Shown here in pieces: positions 8,309 through 17,756 of a stretch of DNA of 40,409 bases (within the stretch, counting starts at the first letter, position 1; every line of letters begins with the position of its first letter). This stretch comes from CAZQQU01 sp964595625. Lineage in GTDB: Bacteria; Bacteroidota; Bacteroidia; Flavobacteriales; Flavobacteriaceae. The stretch is from contig CAZQQU010000013.1 in assembly GCA_964595625.1 (NCBI GenBank), positions 1 to 40,409 of the forward strand, given 5' to 3'. Made by a program: the position numbers and the translations under genes. The notes beneath the pieces are model-generated. The model was not told the DNA's origin, did not search any database, and saw only the letters and a list, made by a program, of their open reading frames with translations.

Positions 8309-9610
8309 ATGAAGCTTAAATTTTCTTTCATTGCCCTTATTTGTGTTATAGCTGTCTTCTTAAACTCGTGTAGTAATGATTATTCTGACAATGTAGCTAA
8401 TACACTCACTAGTATTACGCTAACTGCAGATGTTTCAGGTACTACTGTAGGTGTTGATCAAATGCTGGTTTTTACCGTACAAGGTAATAATGGTACAGAT
8501 TACACAGAGTTGAGCCAATTTTATGTAAATGGTACTCTTTTAAGCGATAATACTTATCAGTTTACAGAAACGGGAGAGTTTTCGTTTCATGCCGTTTATG
8601 AAGGGATCACCAGTAATACTTTAGATTTTACCGTGGTAGATCAAAATTATATGGCGCTTAGTCATACCTTGGGACTAAGAGGACAAACCATTACATTTAA
8701 TTTCTATGACATAGAGGGCAACGATTTAACAGCAGAGACTGATTTTTATGTTAATAATAATTTAATTGATGGTAATACTTTCTCCACCAATGATGCCGGT
8801 GATTATGAGGTGTATGCAATTTATGATGGGGTATCTAGTGAGGCTCAAAACTTTACTATTTTTATTCCTCGTAAAAAAGTAGCCCTAGACGATTATACGG
8901 GGACTTGGTGTGGTTGGTGTCCTCGTGTTCTTAATATAGTGGATCAGGTGGAAGATCAAACCGACGATGTAGTTGTTATTGCAGTACATGTTAACGATGA
9001 AATGGAGTTTCCACAATACCAACAATTGTTTGATTTCTTTGACATTAATCCGGCTTTACCTCGTTTGTATAAAGATCGAGGAGAAAACGTAAGTGTGTTG
9101 CAAGAATCTGACATTCCAACTGCCGTACAAATGTTTTTAGACGAAGCCGGTTCGGAAGTAGCCACCAGCATTGCTATTAATACGACCTTGTCGGGAGATA
9201 ATTTAGGAATCAGTGTCAGTTTATTATCAGAAGAAAATTTAACTGATTCTCATAAACTAGTAGTTTATGTCTATCAAGATGGTTTAATTTACGACCAAAC
9301 CAATTATTACAACAATATCGAAGGTAGTCCCTGGTACCAGTTAGGAAATCCCATTCCGGATTTTGTACATAACCATGTATTAGAAACTTCGGTAACTAAT
9401 TTATTTGGTGATGCGATAGATGCTACTCCAGCCTATCAGGTGTATACCAAAACCTTTTCTGCGGTAAACCTAAGCCAGTTTGCACATACTGATAATGGTA
9501 ATACTTTTGACCCCAACAAGTTTGGAGTAATCGTGTATTTAGTTGATGAAAACAGCAATTCCATCAATGCTCAAAAGGTAAAAGCCGGACAGAGTATTGG
9601 TTTTGAATAA
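8309..9610 (+). CDS. Omp28-related lipoprotein with WCGWC thioredoxin site
   Basis: This 433-residue lipoprotein has a signal ending in the lipobox FLNSC (Cys21). Two consecutive Ig-like repeats follow (about 25-105 and 110-185), recognisable from the paired motifs QFYVNGTLLSDNTYQF and DFYVNNNLIDGNTFST. The Omp28-type thioredoxin-fold domain has active site TWCGWC with Cys201 and Cys204. Unlike the 6134 protein it is lipid-anchored and has no T9SS domain. The gene lies 7 bases after the 7558 stop and is followed by a bidirectional terminator, closing the block. A role in extracytoplasmic disulfide exchange on a surface protein is plausible; substrate unknown. Confidence 0.82.
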   Translation: MKLKFSFIALICVIAVFLNSCSNDYSDNVANTLTSITLTADVSGTTVGVDQMLVFTVQGNNGTDYTELSQFYVNGTLLSDNTYQFTETGEFSFHAVYEGITSNTLDFTVVDQNYMALSHTLGLRGQTITFNFYDIEGNDLTAETDFYVNNNLIDGNTFSTNDAGDYEVYAIYDGVSSEAQNFTIFIPRKKVALDDYTGTWCGWCPRVLNIVDQVEDQTDDVVVIAVHVNDEMEFPQYQQLFDFFDINPALPRLYKDRGENVSVLQESDIPTAVQMFLDEAGSEVATSIAINTTLSGDNLGISVSLLSEENLTDSHKLVVYVYQDGLIYDQTNYYNNIEGSPWYQLGNPIPDFVHNHVLETSVTNLFGDAIDATPAYQVYTKTFSAVNLSQFAHTDNGNTFDPNKFGVIVYLVDENSNSINAQKVKAGQSIGFE

Positions 9611-9643
9611 TAGAAAAGATTGGAATCTGCCCAATAAATAATC

Positions 9644-9671
9644 AAAAGCCCGGATTTCCGGGCTTTTTTTT
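9644..9671. terminator. Bidirectional terminator between convergent genes
   Basis: The stem AAAAGCCCGG (9644-9653) pairs with CCGGGCTTTT (9658-9667), with a 4-base loop and T runs available on both strands. It separates the plus-strand lipoprotein gene from the minus-strand nnr gene, whose stop codon is at 9670. Confidence 0.88.
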
Positions 9672-11211
9672 ATTTTTGATTCTTGCTTGGCAACTCGTCT
9701 TCTCTTCTAAATAAATCGATATAAGCATCTCCAATAAAATCAGCTATTTCACTGGCTAATAACGACTGGTAACCGGTTTGTTGAACCGCTAAATCCCCGG
9801 CGCTTCCGTGTAGATAAACCCCAAAAATGGCAGCAATCAAGGGTTGGTAGTGTTGTGCAAGTAAACCTGTAATAATCCCGGTGAGCACATCTCCACTACC
9901 GGGCGTAGCCATCCCCGGATTACCGGTGGTATTGACAAACATATGTTCTTGATATACAGTAATGGTATGGGCACCTTTAATCACCACAATAACATCGTGT
10001 TTTTTTGAAAAAGTTCTAGTTTTTTTGAGTTTGTCGAAATCGTTTTCCCATTTCCCCACCAATCTTTCGAGTTCTAAAGGATGTGGCGTGAGTATGGATA
10101 AAGGAGGTACATCCTTAAGTGCCTTGGGATTCTCAGCCAAAATATTTAACGCGTCTGCATCAATCACCAACGGATTTTTTTGATTTTTTAAAAAAGCAAC
10201 AAACCCCTTGGTGGTTTCTTCTGTAGTTCCCATGCCCATACCTATTCCAATTGCATTGACAGTAGGTAGGGAGGTGAAATCGACCAAATGTTTCTCCCCG
10301 GAGTCGGTGGCTGTAATGGCTTCGGGAACTGCAGTCTGAAGAATTGAATACCCGCATTGAGGTAGGTAAGCAGTCACCTTACCGGCTCCTATTTTTAAAG
10401 CAGCTTTGGTTGCTAAGGTTACAGCACCTATTTGACCAAAACTACCACCTATCAATAAACTGTGACCAAAATGCCCCTTGTGGGAAAACTTATCGCGAGG
10501 AATATACATCGATTTGACCTCGTTTTTTAAAATTAAATTACTGGTCACCGGAGTTTCTGCCAAATACTGTGCATCCAAGCCAATATCGATAAACTCCAAG
10601 GTCTGTGAAAATCGGTTGGTTTCCGGTAAGAAAAACACCAACTTTGGGGCTTGAAAGGTGAGGGTAGCCGTAGCCTGAATTACGGCATCTTTGTCCGGTG
10701 TGGGCTCATCGACAAACAAACCACTTGGAACATCAATCGAAAGTACAAAAGCTTTGGAGCGGTTGATATGTATAATTAAATTTTTAACCCAAAGATCGAT
10801 CGGTTTATTCAAACCAATGCCAAATATACAGTCGATGATAATGTCTCGCGAGTTGAGCTCCGGGAAATCGTTTTCACTCTTCATCAATAGCGGCCAGTCT
10901 TTGGTTGTGTTTTTATACCGATTGTAATTGATCAAAAAACATTTAGATCGTTTTTCACTGTAATTAACTATATAACTTTTAACGGTATAACCTTGATTGA
11001 TCAACATCCTTCCTAAAGCCATACCGTCTCCTCCGTTGTTTCCAATGCCACAAAAAATATGAATAGTCACCGGAGCTCCTTGCAGTCGCTGGTCAAGCCA
11101 TTGAAATACCTGATCGGCAGCTCGTTCCATTAATTCAATCGAAGTGATTTGTTGTTTGGCCTCGGTTGCTTTATCGGCCTCATAAATTTGTTTTGCGGTA
11201 AATATTTTCAT
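9670..11211 (-). CDS. nnr: Bifunctional NAD(P)H-hydrate epimerase / ADP-dependent NAD(P)H-hydrate dehydratase
   Basis: A cytoplasmic metabolite-repair enzyme that restores hydrated NADH and NADPH. The N-terminal half (about 1-215) is the YjeF-type epimerase, with the conserved NNGGDG at 58-63 and FGIGLNKPI near the middle. The C-terminal half (about 235-500) is the ribokinase-like dehydratase, with GGSFGQIGAV, the DADALN segment, TPHPLELERL, and the catalytic loop ATPGSGDVLTG where Asp441 is the expected base. Total length 513 is normal for the fused form. It is a single gene, with its 3' end at the shared terminator. The leader contains ACCCTATATC before the ATG. Assignment is firm. Confidence 0.95.
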   Translation of the reverse strand: MKIFTAKQIYEADKATEAKQQITSIELMERAADQVFQWLDQRLQGAPVTIHIFCGIGNNGGDGMALGRMLINQGYTVKSYIVNYSEKRSKCFLINYNRYKNTTKDWPLLMKSENDFPELNSRDIIIDCIFGIGLNKPIDLWVKNLIIHINRSKAFVLSIDVPSGLFVDEPTPDKDAVIQATATLTFQAPKLVFFLPETNRFSQTLEFIDIGLDAQYLAETPVTSNLILKNEVKSMYIPRDKFSHKGHFGHSLLIGGSFGQIGAVTLATKAALKIGAGKVTAYLPQCGYSILQTAVPEAITATDSGEKHLVDFTSLPTVNAIGIGMGMGTTEETTKGFVAFLKNQKNPLVIDADALNILAENPKALKDVPPLSILTPHPLELERLVGKWENDFDKLKKTRTFSKKHDVIVVIKGAHTITVYQEHMFVNTTGNPGMATPGSGDVLTGIITGLLAQHYQPLIAAIFGVYLHGSAGDLAVQQTGYQSLLASEIADFIGDAYIDLFRREDELPSKNQK

Positions 11212-11382
11212 GATATAGGGTACTTTAGAGCTATATATTTCTAATACTCATTCCGATAGTGGAGTTCTATTATTGGTATTTTAGAAATGAAGAATCGATT
11301 TTATCGTAAAGATATTACTTTTTTTACAGTGTAAAGATTTGGTTTTTTTTAAAATAAATATAAGGGAACATTTTTTGTTATA

Positions 11383-11390
11383 TATCTTTG
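11383..11390 (+). promoter_or_regulatory. -7 box TATCTTTG for the gene at 11407
   Basis: TATCTTTG fits TAnnTTTG exactly and lies 16 bases ahead of the ATG at 11407, implying a very short leader. No TTG is found at the expected -33 distance. Confidence 0.45.
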
Positions 11391-11406
11391 TAGGAAGTCA
11401 AAAATT

Positions 11407-11850
11407 ATGAGAACTCTCTTTTTATTTTTTTGCTGTTTGTTTGCTGGCTCTCTCTTTCCACAGGAATTTGGCCAGCAGTTTTTTACCATTTCAGAAGAAT
11501 CTCTTCAGAAAAGTTACTTATTAGAAAAGTCCAAATTTATTCAAAAATACGGTTTGGTAGATTTTAATGTAAGTGTTGGCATCAATCAAGAGAATTATTG
11601 GAAAGCAGTGAGTATGCAAGAAGCTTACGCCAAAGAAGAAGCCTATTTAAACCGGCGAAGAAATCCGGTTCAAAAAACCATCACTTCAGAAACTTTAGGT
11701 TTTCAAAAAAAACCACCTAAAGAAAAAGCCATACGGGTGGAAGTACAAAATCGGGATTACATTCACTCAACACGATTTAGAAATACCGTATATCGCGATG
11801 CTTCGATGGTACCCTATTATTTCAATCCTTATTTTTATAACAGACCATAG
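11407..11850 (+). CDS. Small exported protein of unknown function
   Basis: This is a 147-residue protein with a signal peptide (MRTLFLFFCCLFAGSLFPQ). The mature part is charged and helical in its first half (SLQKSYLLEKSKFIQKYG, then MQEAYAKEEAYLNRRR). It ends in an aromatic tail, VPYYFNPYFYNRP. I recognise no named family. A good -7 box sits just upstream. The last 16 bases overlap the end of the convergent hydrolase gene at 11835, which is real coding on both strands by codon content. It is probably periplasmic or outer-membrane associated. Confidence 0.7.
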   Translation: MRTLFLFFCCLFAGSLFPQEFGQQFFTISEESLQKSYLLEKSKFIQKYGLVDFNVSVGINQENYWKAVSMQEAYAKEEAYLNRRRNPVQKTITSETLGFQKKPPKEKAIRVEVQNRDYIHSTRFRNTVYRDASMVPYYFNPYFYNRP

Positions 11851-12638
11851 GCCAGGATTTGCTCCATGGCTTGGTGGTATTCTTTAAATTCATTGAGGTT
11901 GTTGTGGTCACCTCCGGGTACCGTAATGAGTTGTTTTTTAATTTCGGGTAGTGATTCATAGAGTTTTTTTCCCAAATTATAAGGTACCACCCGATCTGAA
12001 GTTCCGTGAATTATATAGGTAGGACATTCTATATCGCTACTATAAGACATATTATTCAAAGGATATCGGAGTAAATACTGAACCGGATAGATAGGAAATT
12101 GTTTTTGAGCCACCTCTGTGATACTGGTAAACGGAGTTTCTAATAAAAGTAATTTGGGCTGATTTGTTGCAGCTAAGTAGGTAGCAAAAGCTGTCCCCAA
12201 AGAGCGGCCGTACAACACGATTTTCTCTTCCGGAAATAACTGGGTAGTATAGTTGTAAAACAATTGGGCATCGGCGTATAAATTCTCTTGCGAAAGCTTT
12301 CCGGTACTTTTGCCATAACTACGATAATCCATTACAATCACCTCGTAATTAAATTGTAAAAAATAGCGGGTAATGTCTCCCCAGCCCTCTAGATTTTGGG
12401 CATTTCCATGAAAATATAAAATGATTCCCCGTGGATTTTCAAGCCGAAATCGCACTGCATTTAATCGAGCACTATCCGAGCTGTATAAATTAAATTCCTC
12501 AAAAGTATGATTCCAATTATATGAGTGGTCAGGGCTTGTCTTTAGTGGTAAAAAAATAAATTTTTCTTGAAAAATAGCTAAAACTACACCTCCTAATAGG
12601 TAGCCCACAACCATTATTGTAATGATTTTTTTAATCAT
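11835..12638 (-). CDS. Membrane-anchored alpha/beta hydrolase (ABHD13/BEM46-like)
   Basis: A 267-residue serine hydrolase with one N-terminal membrane segment (about 4-23). The core shows the oxyanion strand ILYFHGNAQN (74-83), the MDYRSYGKS segment, and the nucleophile elbow YGRSLG with Ser146. The acid and base are likely Asp215 in HGTSDRVVP and His245 in GGDHNNL, completing the triad. This matches the ABHD12/13 and YfhR-like family of lipid or thioester hydrolases. It follows bshC by 21 bases on the same strand and is likely co-transcribed with it. Its 3' end overlaps the convergent gene at 11407-11850. Physiological substrate unknown. Confidence 0.85.
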   Translation of the reverse strand: MIKKIITIMVVGYLLGGVVLAIFQEKFIFLPLKTSPDHSYNWNHTFEEFNLYSSDSARLNAVRFRLENPRGIILYFHGNAQNLEGWGDITRYFLQFNYEVIVMDYRSYGKSTGKLSQENLYADAQLFYNYTTQLFPEEKIVLYGRSLGTAFATYLAATNQPKLLLLETPFTSITEVAQKQFPIYPVQYLLRYPLNNMSYSSDIECPTYIIHGTSDRVVPYNLGKKLYESLPEIKKQLITVPGGDHNNLNEFKEYHQAMEQILAYGLL

Positions 12639-12659
12639 TTTTATATCATGGAATAAAAG

Positions 12660-14252
12660 TTAGATAACTATCAGATTGAATTCCAAATTTAATGGGTCTA
12701 ACTGCTCACCCAACTCCGGTAACCAACTCGCTCCATATTCACAATACCAGTGTGAAAAATTATCGATTCGTTCTTGTAAATTTCCCCCAGGGAACAATTG
12801 GTTTTGTAAAATTTCCAGTCGGGCAAGTAAATCTCTGTGTTTTCTTTTCTGGGCCTTGAGCAAGCGTTTTTCTAAGGCATCTAATCCCCGGAGTTGTTTT
12901 TTTTCTTGAGCCGCGACAGCATTTTTGAAAGTGGGATCGGTTTGCTCTGCCAATTCGTATAAGGAAGCAAATTGTTGTTGTAAATGATTTCGCTGCAGCG
13001 AAAAATCTATTTTTATTTCTGAAAAAGCACGGATCCACTTATTGTGTAAGGTATTTTTGTCCAAAAATAATTCGGGAATTTCTACGTGCATCTGAGTCGC
13101 TTTTTGTTTTAATTTCTTCGGAATTAATAATACCGAATTCCGAAGAAGCAGTATCGGAAAGGGTATTTTTTGCGTATCAAAAAATGCTTTTAATTGCAAC
13201 CAATAAGCCAATTCACCACTTCCCCCAATATAGCAGAGATTAGGAAGTAAAACTTCTTGATACAGCGGGCGAAGCAAGACATTCGGACTCAACTTTTCGG
13301 GATGTTGTTCAATCAATTGTTGGATTTCCTTCTCAGTGAAGGTCAAATCAGTATTTTTAACTCGGTAGATCCCGTCTATTTCAACCAGCCGTTCGCGCAG
13401 ATTATGATCTAAGTAAAATAGGTTTATTTCACGGGGGTTAACCTGTACCGAATAATTTTTATTTAAAAATTCATTGGTTTTAGAAACGGCATTAAACGAA
13501 GTCTTTTGTTCCAATTCATTTTTTAAATAAGGAATAAAACATTTTTTGAATGCGGCATCATCGCCATCGATAATCACCAACCCTTGGTCTTTGAATAATT
13601 CGTTGGCTAAAAATCGAGTGGCAGCCGTTAAAGTATTGTGTTCTAAATAGGCTTTTTTAAATAATTCTTTGAGATCATGAGCATTGTTTGAATTCCCTAA
13701 TGCAGTTGCAAAATGGGAGTACACCTCTTCCAATCCCTCGCACGATAAACGTCCCACGGCCCCCGAGGCCGGTTTGTTCCAAACTACTTTTTTTCCTTGG
13801 AAATAAAAATGGTTGATTTCTTCAAAATCATGATCTTCGGTTGCCATCCAATAGATGGGCACAAAATTATAAGAGGGATACTGTTGCCGTAGTTGTTTAC
13901 ACAAATTGATTGTGCTGATAATTTTGTATAAAAAATATATCGGTCCGGTAAACAAATTGAGCTGATGACCGGTGGTAATCGTATAGGTGTTGTCTTGGCC
14001 CAACTGCTCGATATGTGTAGCGGTTTGTAGGGATATTGATAAACCTTGGTATTGCTTTTCTAGTTGCTGTACTAAAATTTTTCGCTGGTCAGAAGGATAA
14101 GAAATTGATTTTTCTTGCAGCTGTTTTTCAAAATTTTCTATGCGCGGAAAGTGATTATACAAATGCGAAACCGAAGGTTTTTCGTCTAAATAATCCAGGA
14201 TAAGTTGAGAAAATCGTCCGGTATTCTTATAAGAAATACAGTCTGTAACCAT
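12660..14252 (-). CDS. bshC: Bacillithiol biosynthesis cysteine-adding enzyme BshC
   Basis: BshC adds cysteine to glucosaminyl-malate in the last step of bacillithiol synthesis, in the cytoplasm. Family hallmarks include TTGHQLNLFTGPIYF (about 93-107), PIYWMATEDHDF (132-143), LRPLYQEVLLPNLCYIGGSGELAYW and LLLRNSV, followed by a long charged coiled-coil region (about 410-500). Length 530 matches the family. It heads a two-gene operon with the alpha/beta hydrolase. The partner genes bshA and bshB are not in this window. Together with the exported thiol reductases it indicates that this organism uses bacillithiol as its low-molecular-weight thiol. Confidence 0.95.
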   Translation of the reverse strand: MVTDCISYKNTGRFSQLILDYLDEKPSVSHLYNHFPRIENFEKQLQEKSISYPSDQRKILVQQLEKQYQGLSISLQTATHIEQLGQDNTYTITTGHQLNLFTGPIYFLYKIISTINLCKQLRQQYPSYNFVPIYWMATEDHDFEEINHFYFQGKKVVWNKPASGAVGRLSCEGLEEVYSHFATALGNSNNAHDLKELFKKAYLEHNTLTAATRFLANELFKDQGLVIIDGDDAAFKKCFIPYLKNELEQKTSFNAVSKTNEFLNKNYSVQVNPREINLFYLDHNLRERLVEIDGIYRVKNTDLTFTEKEIQQLIEQHPEKLSPNVLLRPLYQEVLLPNLCYIGGSGELAYWLQLKAFFDTQKIPFPILLLRNSVLLIPKKLKQKATQMHVEIPELFLDKNTLHNKWIRAFSEIKIDFSLQRNHLQQQFASLYELAEQTDPTFKNAVAAQEKKQLRGLDALEKRLLKAQKRKHRDLLARLEILQNQLFPGGNLQERIDNFSHWYCEYGASWLPELGEQLDPLNLEFNLIVI

Positions 14253-14564
14253 AGGTTGAAAATAAAACCTAAAGGTACAATTTATTCAGGAAATTCTACA
14301 AAAACACTTCATAATCGTATAAGTTAAATAAAACGATTTTCTCTTCAGGCAAGATTAAAAAACTATGCATTGAAAATAATTTTTTTTAAAAAATCAAACC
14401 AAGCTCAATTGTAGTTGAAATAAATTGTTTTTTTATAAAATGGCTACTATAAAACTTAAATCCAACATTTTTATAATTTACCTACAAATAGCAACCGGCA
14501 TATCCAATAGATTCACAATTTAATTTATTAGCTTTACCGCTTCATTATTTTAGATTTATCTACT
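14253..14564. other. 312-bp divergent intergenic region
   Basis: Very AT-rich DNA between bshC (minus) and the M14 peptidase gene (plus). It holds a candidate bshC promoter (14270-14301). For the plus strand the best I can find is TAGATTTA about 20 bases before the ATG at 14565, which misses the last base of the consensus. No open reading frame, tRNA or stable hairpin is evident. Confidence 0.5.
14270..14301 (-). promoter_or_regulatory. Candidate promoter of bshC
   Basis: On the minus strand, TTG (14299-14301), a 21-base spacer and TACCTTTA (14270-14277) resemble TTG-N17-23-TAnnTTTG with one mismatch in the last base. It is 17 bases upstream of the bshC ATG. Confidence 0.4.
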
Positions 14565-17039
14565 ATGAAAAATATTATTTTTCTACTGTTTTTATGGGTG
14601 ACAGTAGCCTTTTCACAAACTGTTAAATCGCCTTCTGAATTTTTGGGATATGAGTTAGGAACCGAGTTTACCCGACATTCCGATATAGTGGCTTATTTTC
14701 AACACGTTGCTCAAAACAGTCCTTTAGTAACCTATCAGTCGTACGGTACAACTTACGAGCGAAGACCTCTTACGTATGCGGTGGTTTCTTCGGCTAACAA
14801 TATTCAGGATCTAGAAAAAATACGTACTGACAACTTAAAACAAACGGGAATTTTACCAGGGGATGCCCAGCCCGATATCGCTATTGTTTGGTTGAGTTAC
14901 AATGTACATGGCAATGAAGCTTCCAGCAGTGAAGCGGCTATGAAAACCTTGTATTCCTTGATCACTGACAATCAATCTTTTCTTCAAAACACGGTGGTAA
15001 TAGTCGACCCCAATGTCAATCCCGATGGAAGAGATCGTTATGTAAATTGGTACAATCAAGTACGTGCCACCCCTTACGATGCTTCACAATCGGCTACCGA
15101 ACATTTTGAACCTTGGCCCGGTGGACGTCCCAATCATTATTTGTTTGATTTGAACCGAGATTGGATGTGGGCTTCGCAGATTGAAACCCAACAACGATTA
15201 GCTATTTATAATCAATGGATGCCTCATATCCATGTGGATTTTCACGAACAAGGAATCAACGATCCCTATTATTTTGCTCCCGGAGCCGAACCTTTTCACG
15301 AGATTATTACACCCTGGCAACGCGAATTTCAAACAGCAATCGGAAAAAATAATGCTAAGTATTTTGACCAAGAAGGATGGTTGTTTTTTACCCGTGAAAG
15401 TTTTGATTTACTCTATCCCAGTTATGGAGATACCTATCCTACTTTTATGGGAGCTATTGGAATGACTTATGAAAAAGCGGGTCACGGACGTGCGGGTTTG
15501 GGTATTGATACCGATGAAGGGTATGAACTCACCTTGGCCGATAGAATACTGCACCATTATACCACCGGTATTTCCACTATAGAAATAGCCTCTCAAAATG
15601 CATCACGCTTAAATCAAGAGTTTAAAAAGTTTTTTGACAATAGTCAATTAAAATACAAAAGCTTTGTGCTTACCGGTTCCGCTGATAAAATAAAAGCTTT
15701 AACCACTTTGTTAGACAGCCATGAGATTAAATATTCTTTTGGTAGTAGTGGGCAGGCTAAGGGTTTTCAATTCAGTAAAAACGGCTCGGGTCAAGTGTCG
15801 TTACAAGATGCTTTAATTATTTCAACCAATCAGCCCAAAGGCAAAATGGTTCATGTGCTTTTTGAACCCGAAGCCCAATTATCCACACCCATTACTTATG
15901 ATATCACTTCTTGGAATTTGGTGTACGCCTATGGCTTAGACGGTGTAGCCAGTACTCAATTAATTACCGGTACCCAACATACCCGGTCCATGGCCTTAGT
16001 TCAAAACCTACCCAATCCTCAGGCAGCTGGATATATTACCAAATGGAACAGTTTGCAGGATGCTCGATTTTTAGCCGAATTACTTAAGCAAAATATTCGG
16101 GTGCGCTACAGCGAAAAAGATTTTGCCGTTCAGGGTAAAAATTTTAAAAAAGGAAGTCTGATTATTACGAAAAGTGATAATAGAAACCGCTCTGATTTTA
16201 ATGAAATTGTAACTCAAATTGCCAACCAATACGAACGAGAACTTTTTGCCAGTACCACTAGTTTTTCGGATAGTGGAACTGACTTTGGTTCTCATTATGT
16301 ACACTTAATTCATCCTCCCAAAATTGCTTTGGTAAAAGGTCCGGGAGTTAATTCATTGAGCTACGGAGTACTGTGGCACTTTTTTGAACAACAGTTGCAT
16401 TTTCCGGTCACTTCCATCAGTACTGAACATCTAGAACGCATAGATTTGAGCGAATTTGATGTTCTGATTTTACCCAGCGGTCATTACGGAAATGTTTTGA
16501 AAGATTCCTCCAAAATTACGCAATGGTTACAGCAAGGGGGAAGACTAATCGCTATTGATAATGCCCTCAGCTCTTTAGAGGGCATCGAATCATTGGGATT
16601 GGAAAAAAAATCGATTGAAACGGGTGAACCTACCGAGGAAGAATTGTTAATTCCTTACGACCAGCAAGAAAAAGAATGGGCTAAAGGTTTAATCACCGGT
16701 ACTATTTTTAAAGTCCCAGTAGATGCTAGCCATCCCGTGGCATTTGGGTATGATGACCATTATTTTACCTTAAAAACCAACACTCATGCCTATAAATATC
16801 TTCAACAAGGCTTTACGGTTTCGTATATTGGGAAAACTCCGGAGCGTATTAGTGGTTTCGCTGGTGAGGAAGCCCTCGAAGGAATTGCTAACACACTGAT
16901 TATTGGTCATGCAACGCATGGAAAAGGACATGTAGTATATTTGGTAGACGATGTGATGTTTCGATCGTTTTGGGAAAACGGAAAATTATTTTTAGTTAAT
17001 GCCGTATTTTTACTACAAAAAGCAACCTACGGACTTTAA
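14565..17039 (+). CDS. Exported M14-family zinc carboxypeptidase with C-terminal amidotransferase-like domain
   Basis: This 824-residue secreted metallopeptidase has a signal peptide ending in AFSQ (residue 18). The M14 domain spans about 30-350. Zinc ligands are His115 and Glu118 in NVHGNEAS and His227 in HVDFHEQ. DPNVNPDGRDR is also typical, and Glu303 in GMTYEKAGH is the likely catalytic glutamate. The C-terminal part (about 590-815) looks like a class I glutamine-amidotransferase-like fold, with KIALVKGPG, DVLILPSGHYGN and the glycine-rich GGRLIAIDNA; its cysteine nucleophile is not visible, so it is probably non-catalytic. Six bases separate it from the PrsW gene, suggesting co-transcription. 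It probably takes part in nutrient peptide turnover. Confidence 0.9.
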   Translation: MKNIIFLLFLWVTVAFSQTVKSPSEFLGYELGTEFTRHSDIVAYFQHVAQNSPLVTYQSYGTTYERRPLTYAVVSSANNIQDLEKIRTDNLKQTGILPGDAQPDIAIVWLSYNVHGNEASSSEAAMKTLYSLITDNQSFLQNTVVIVDPNVNPDGRDRYVNWYNQVRATPYDASQSATEHFEPWPGGRPNHYLFDLNRDWMWASQIETQQRLAIYNQWMPHIHVDFHEQGINDPYYFAPGAEPFHEIITPWQREFQTAIGKNNAKYFDQEGWLFFTRESFDLLYPSYGDTYPTFMGAIGMTYEKAGHGRAGLGIDTDEGYELTLADRILHHYTTGISTIEIASQNASRLNQEFKKFFDNSQLKYKSFVLTGSADKIKALTTLLDSHEIKYSFGSSGQAKGFQFSKNGSGQVSLQDALIISTNQPKGKMVHVLFEPEAQLSTPITYDITSWNLVYAYGLDGVASTQLITGTQHTRSMALVQNLPNPQAAGYITKWNSLQDARFLAELLKQNIRVRYSEKDFAVQGKNFKKGSLIITKSDNRNRSDFNEIVTQIANQYERELFASTTSFSDSGTDFGSHYVHLIHPPKIALVKGPGVNSLSYGVLWHFFEQQLHFPVTSISTEHLERIDLSEFDVLILPSGHYGNVLKDSSKITQWLQQGGRLIAIDNALSSLEGIESLGLEKKSIETGEPTEEELLIPYDQQEKEWAKGLITGTIFKVPVDASHPVAFGYDDHYFTLKTNTHAYKYLQQGFTVSYIGKTPERISGFAGEEALEGIANTLIIGHATHGKGHVVYLVDDVMFRSFWENGKLFLVNAVFLLQKATYGL

Positions 17040-17045
17040 AGACCA

Positions 17046-17744
17046 ATGATACCATTTATTTTAGCACTAGCCCCGGTGGTTATGATTGCCACCTTTATTT
17101 ATCTAAAAGATAAGTACGAAAAAGAACCATTAAAACATTTGGTTATCAGTTTCGTATTGGGAATTCTGAGTGCTATACCGGCGGTAATTATTTCTATTTC
17201 CCTTGAAAATACTCAAAATTTACTCTATCCGGTAGGAGATTTTAAAAATCTATTCCGAGTTGCCGTATTTGCTTTTATTGTTGTTTCTTTTGCAGAAGAG
17301 GTAGCTAAATATTTGGTGTTAGAATTTTATGCCTTTCGGCAAAAAGAATTTGACGAGCCGTATGATGGTATCCTGTATGGTACTTTTATCAGTTTGGGAT
17401 TTGCGGCTATCGAAAATGTACTATATGTAATGGAGGGTGGAATCGAAGTGGCTCTCTTACGGATGTTTTCGGCCGTACCGGCTCATGCCAGTTTTGGAAT
17501 AATAATGGGCTATTATTTTGGTTTGGCTTGGCAGCATAAAGACAAAAGTATTTCTTATAAAGCCAAAGGGTTATTAGCGGCGATTCTCTTGCATGGTCTG
17601 TACGATTTCTTCCTCATGCAACAGCTTTACCCGGCCTTTTGGATTATGTCGTTTGTAGGTTTGGCAATAAGTATTTGGCTTTGTTTCAAAGCTATCAAAA
17701 GCCACAACCACCGTTCTCCTTTTCGACCCAAACCACTCAATTGA
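17046..17744 (+). CDS. PrsW-family intramembrane metalloprotease
   Basis: This is a 232-residue polytopic membrane protein with about seven or eight hydrophobic segments. The family motifs are all present: FAEEVAKY with Glu84-Glu85 and Lys88, GFAAIENVLY with Glu123, PAHASFG with His147, and LLHGLYDFF with His183. In other bacteria such proteins cut membrane-bound regulators such as anti-sigma factors. No anti-sigma factor gene lies nearby, so its target here is unknown. It sits 6 bases after the M14 peptidase gene and 12 bases before the SUI1-like gene, so the three are likely one operon. Confidence 0.9.
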   Translation: MIPFILALAPVVMIATFIYLKDKYEKEPLKHLVISFVLGILSAIPAVIISISLENTQNLLYPVGDFKNLFRVAVFAFIVVSFAEEVAKYLVLEFYAFRQKEFDEPYDGILYGTFISLGFAAIENVLYVMEGGIEVALLRMFSAVPAHASFGIIMGYYFGLAWQHKDKSISYKAKGLLAAILLHGLYDFFLMQQLYPAFWIMSFVGLAISIWLCFKAIKSHNHRSPFRPKPLN

Positions 17745-17756
17745 TATTATTTCAAT

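Noticed and set aside
12760..13038. Minus-strand 92-codon frame within bshC
   Set aside because: It lies in another frame of bshC, rich in Arg and Lys from A-rich coiled-coil codons, with no start context.
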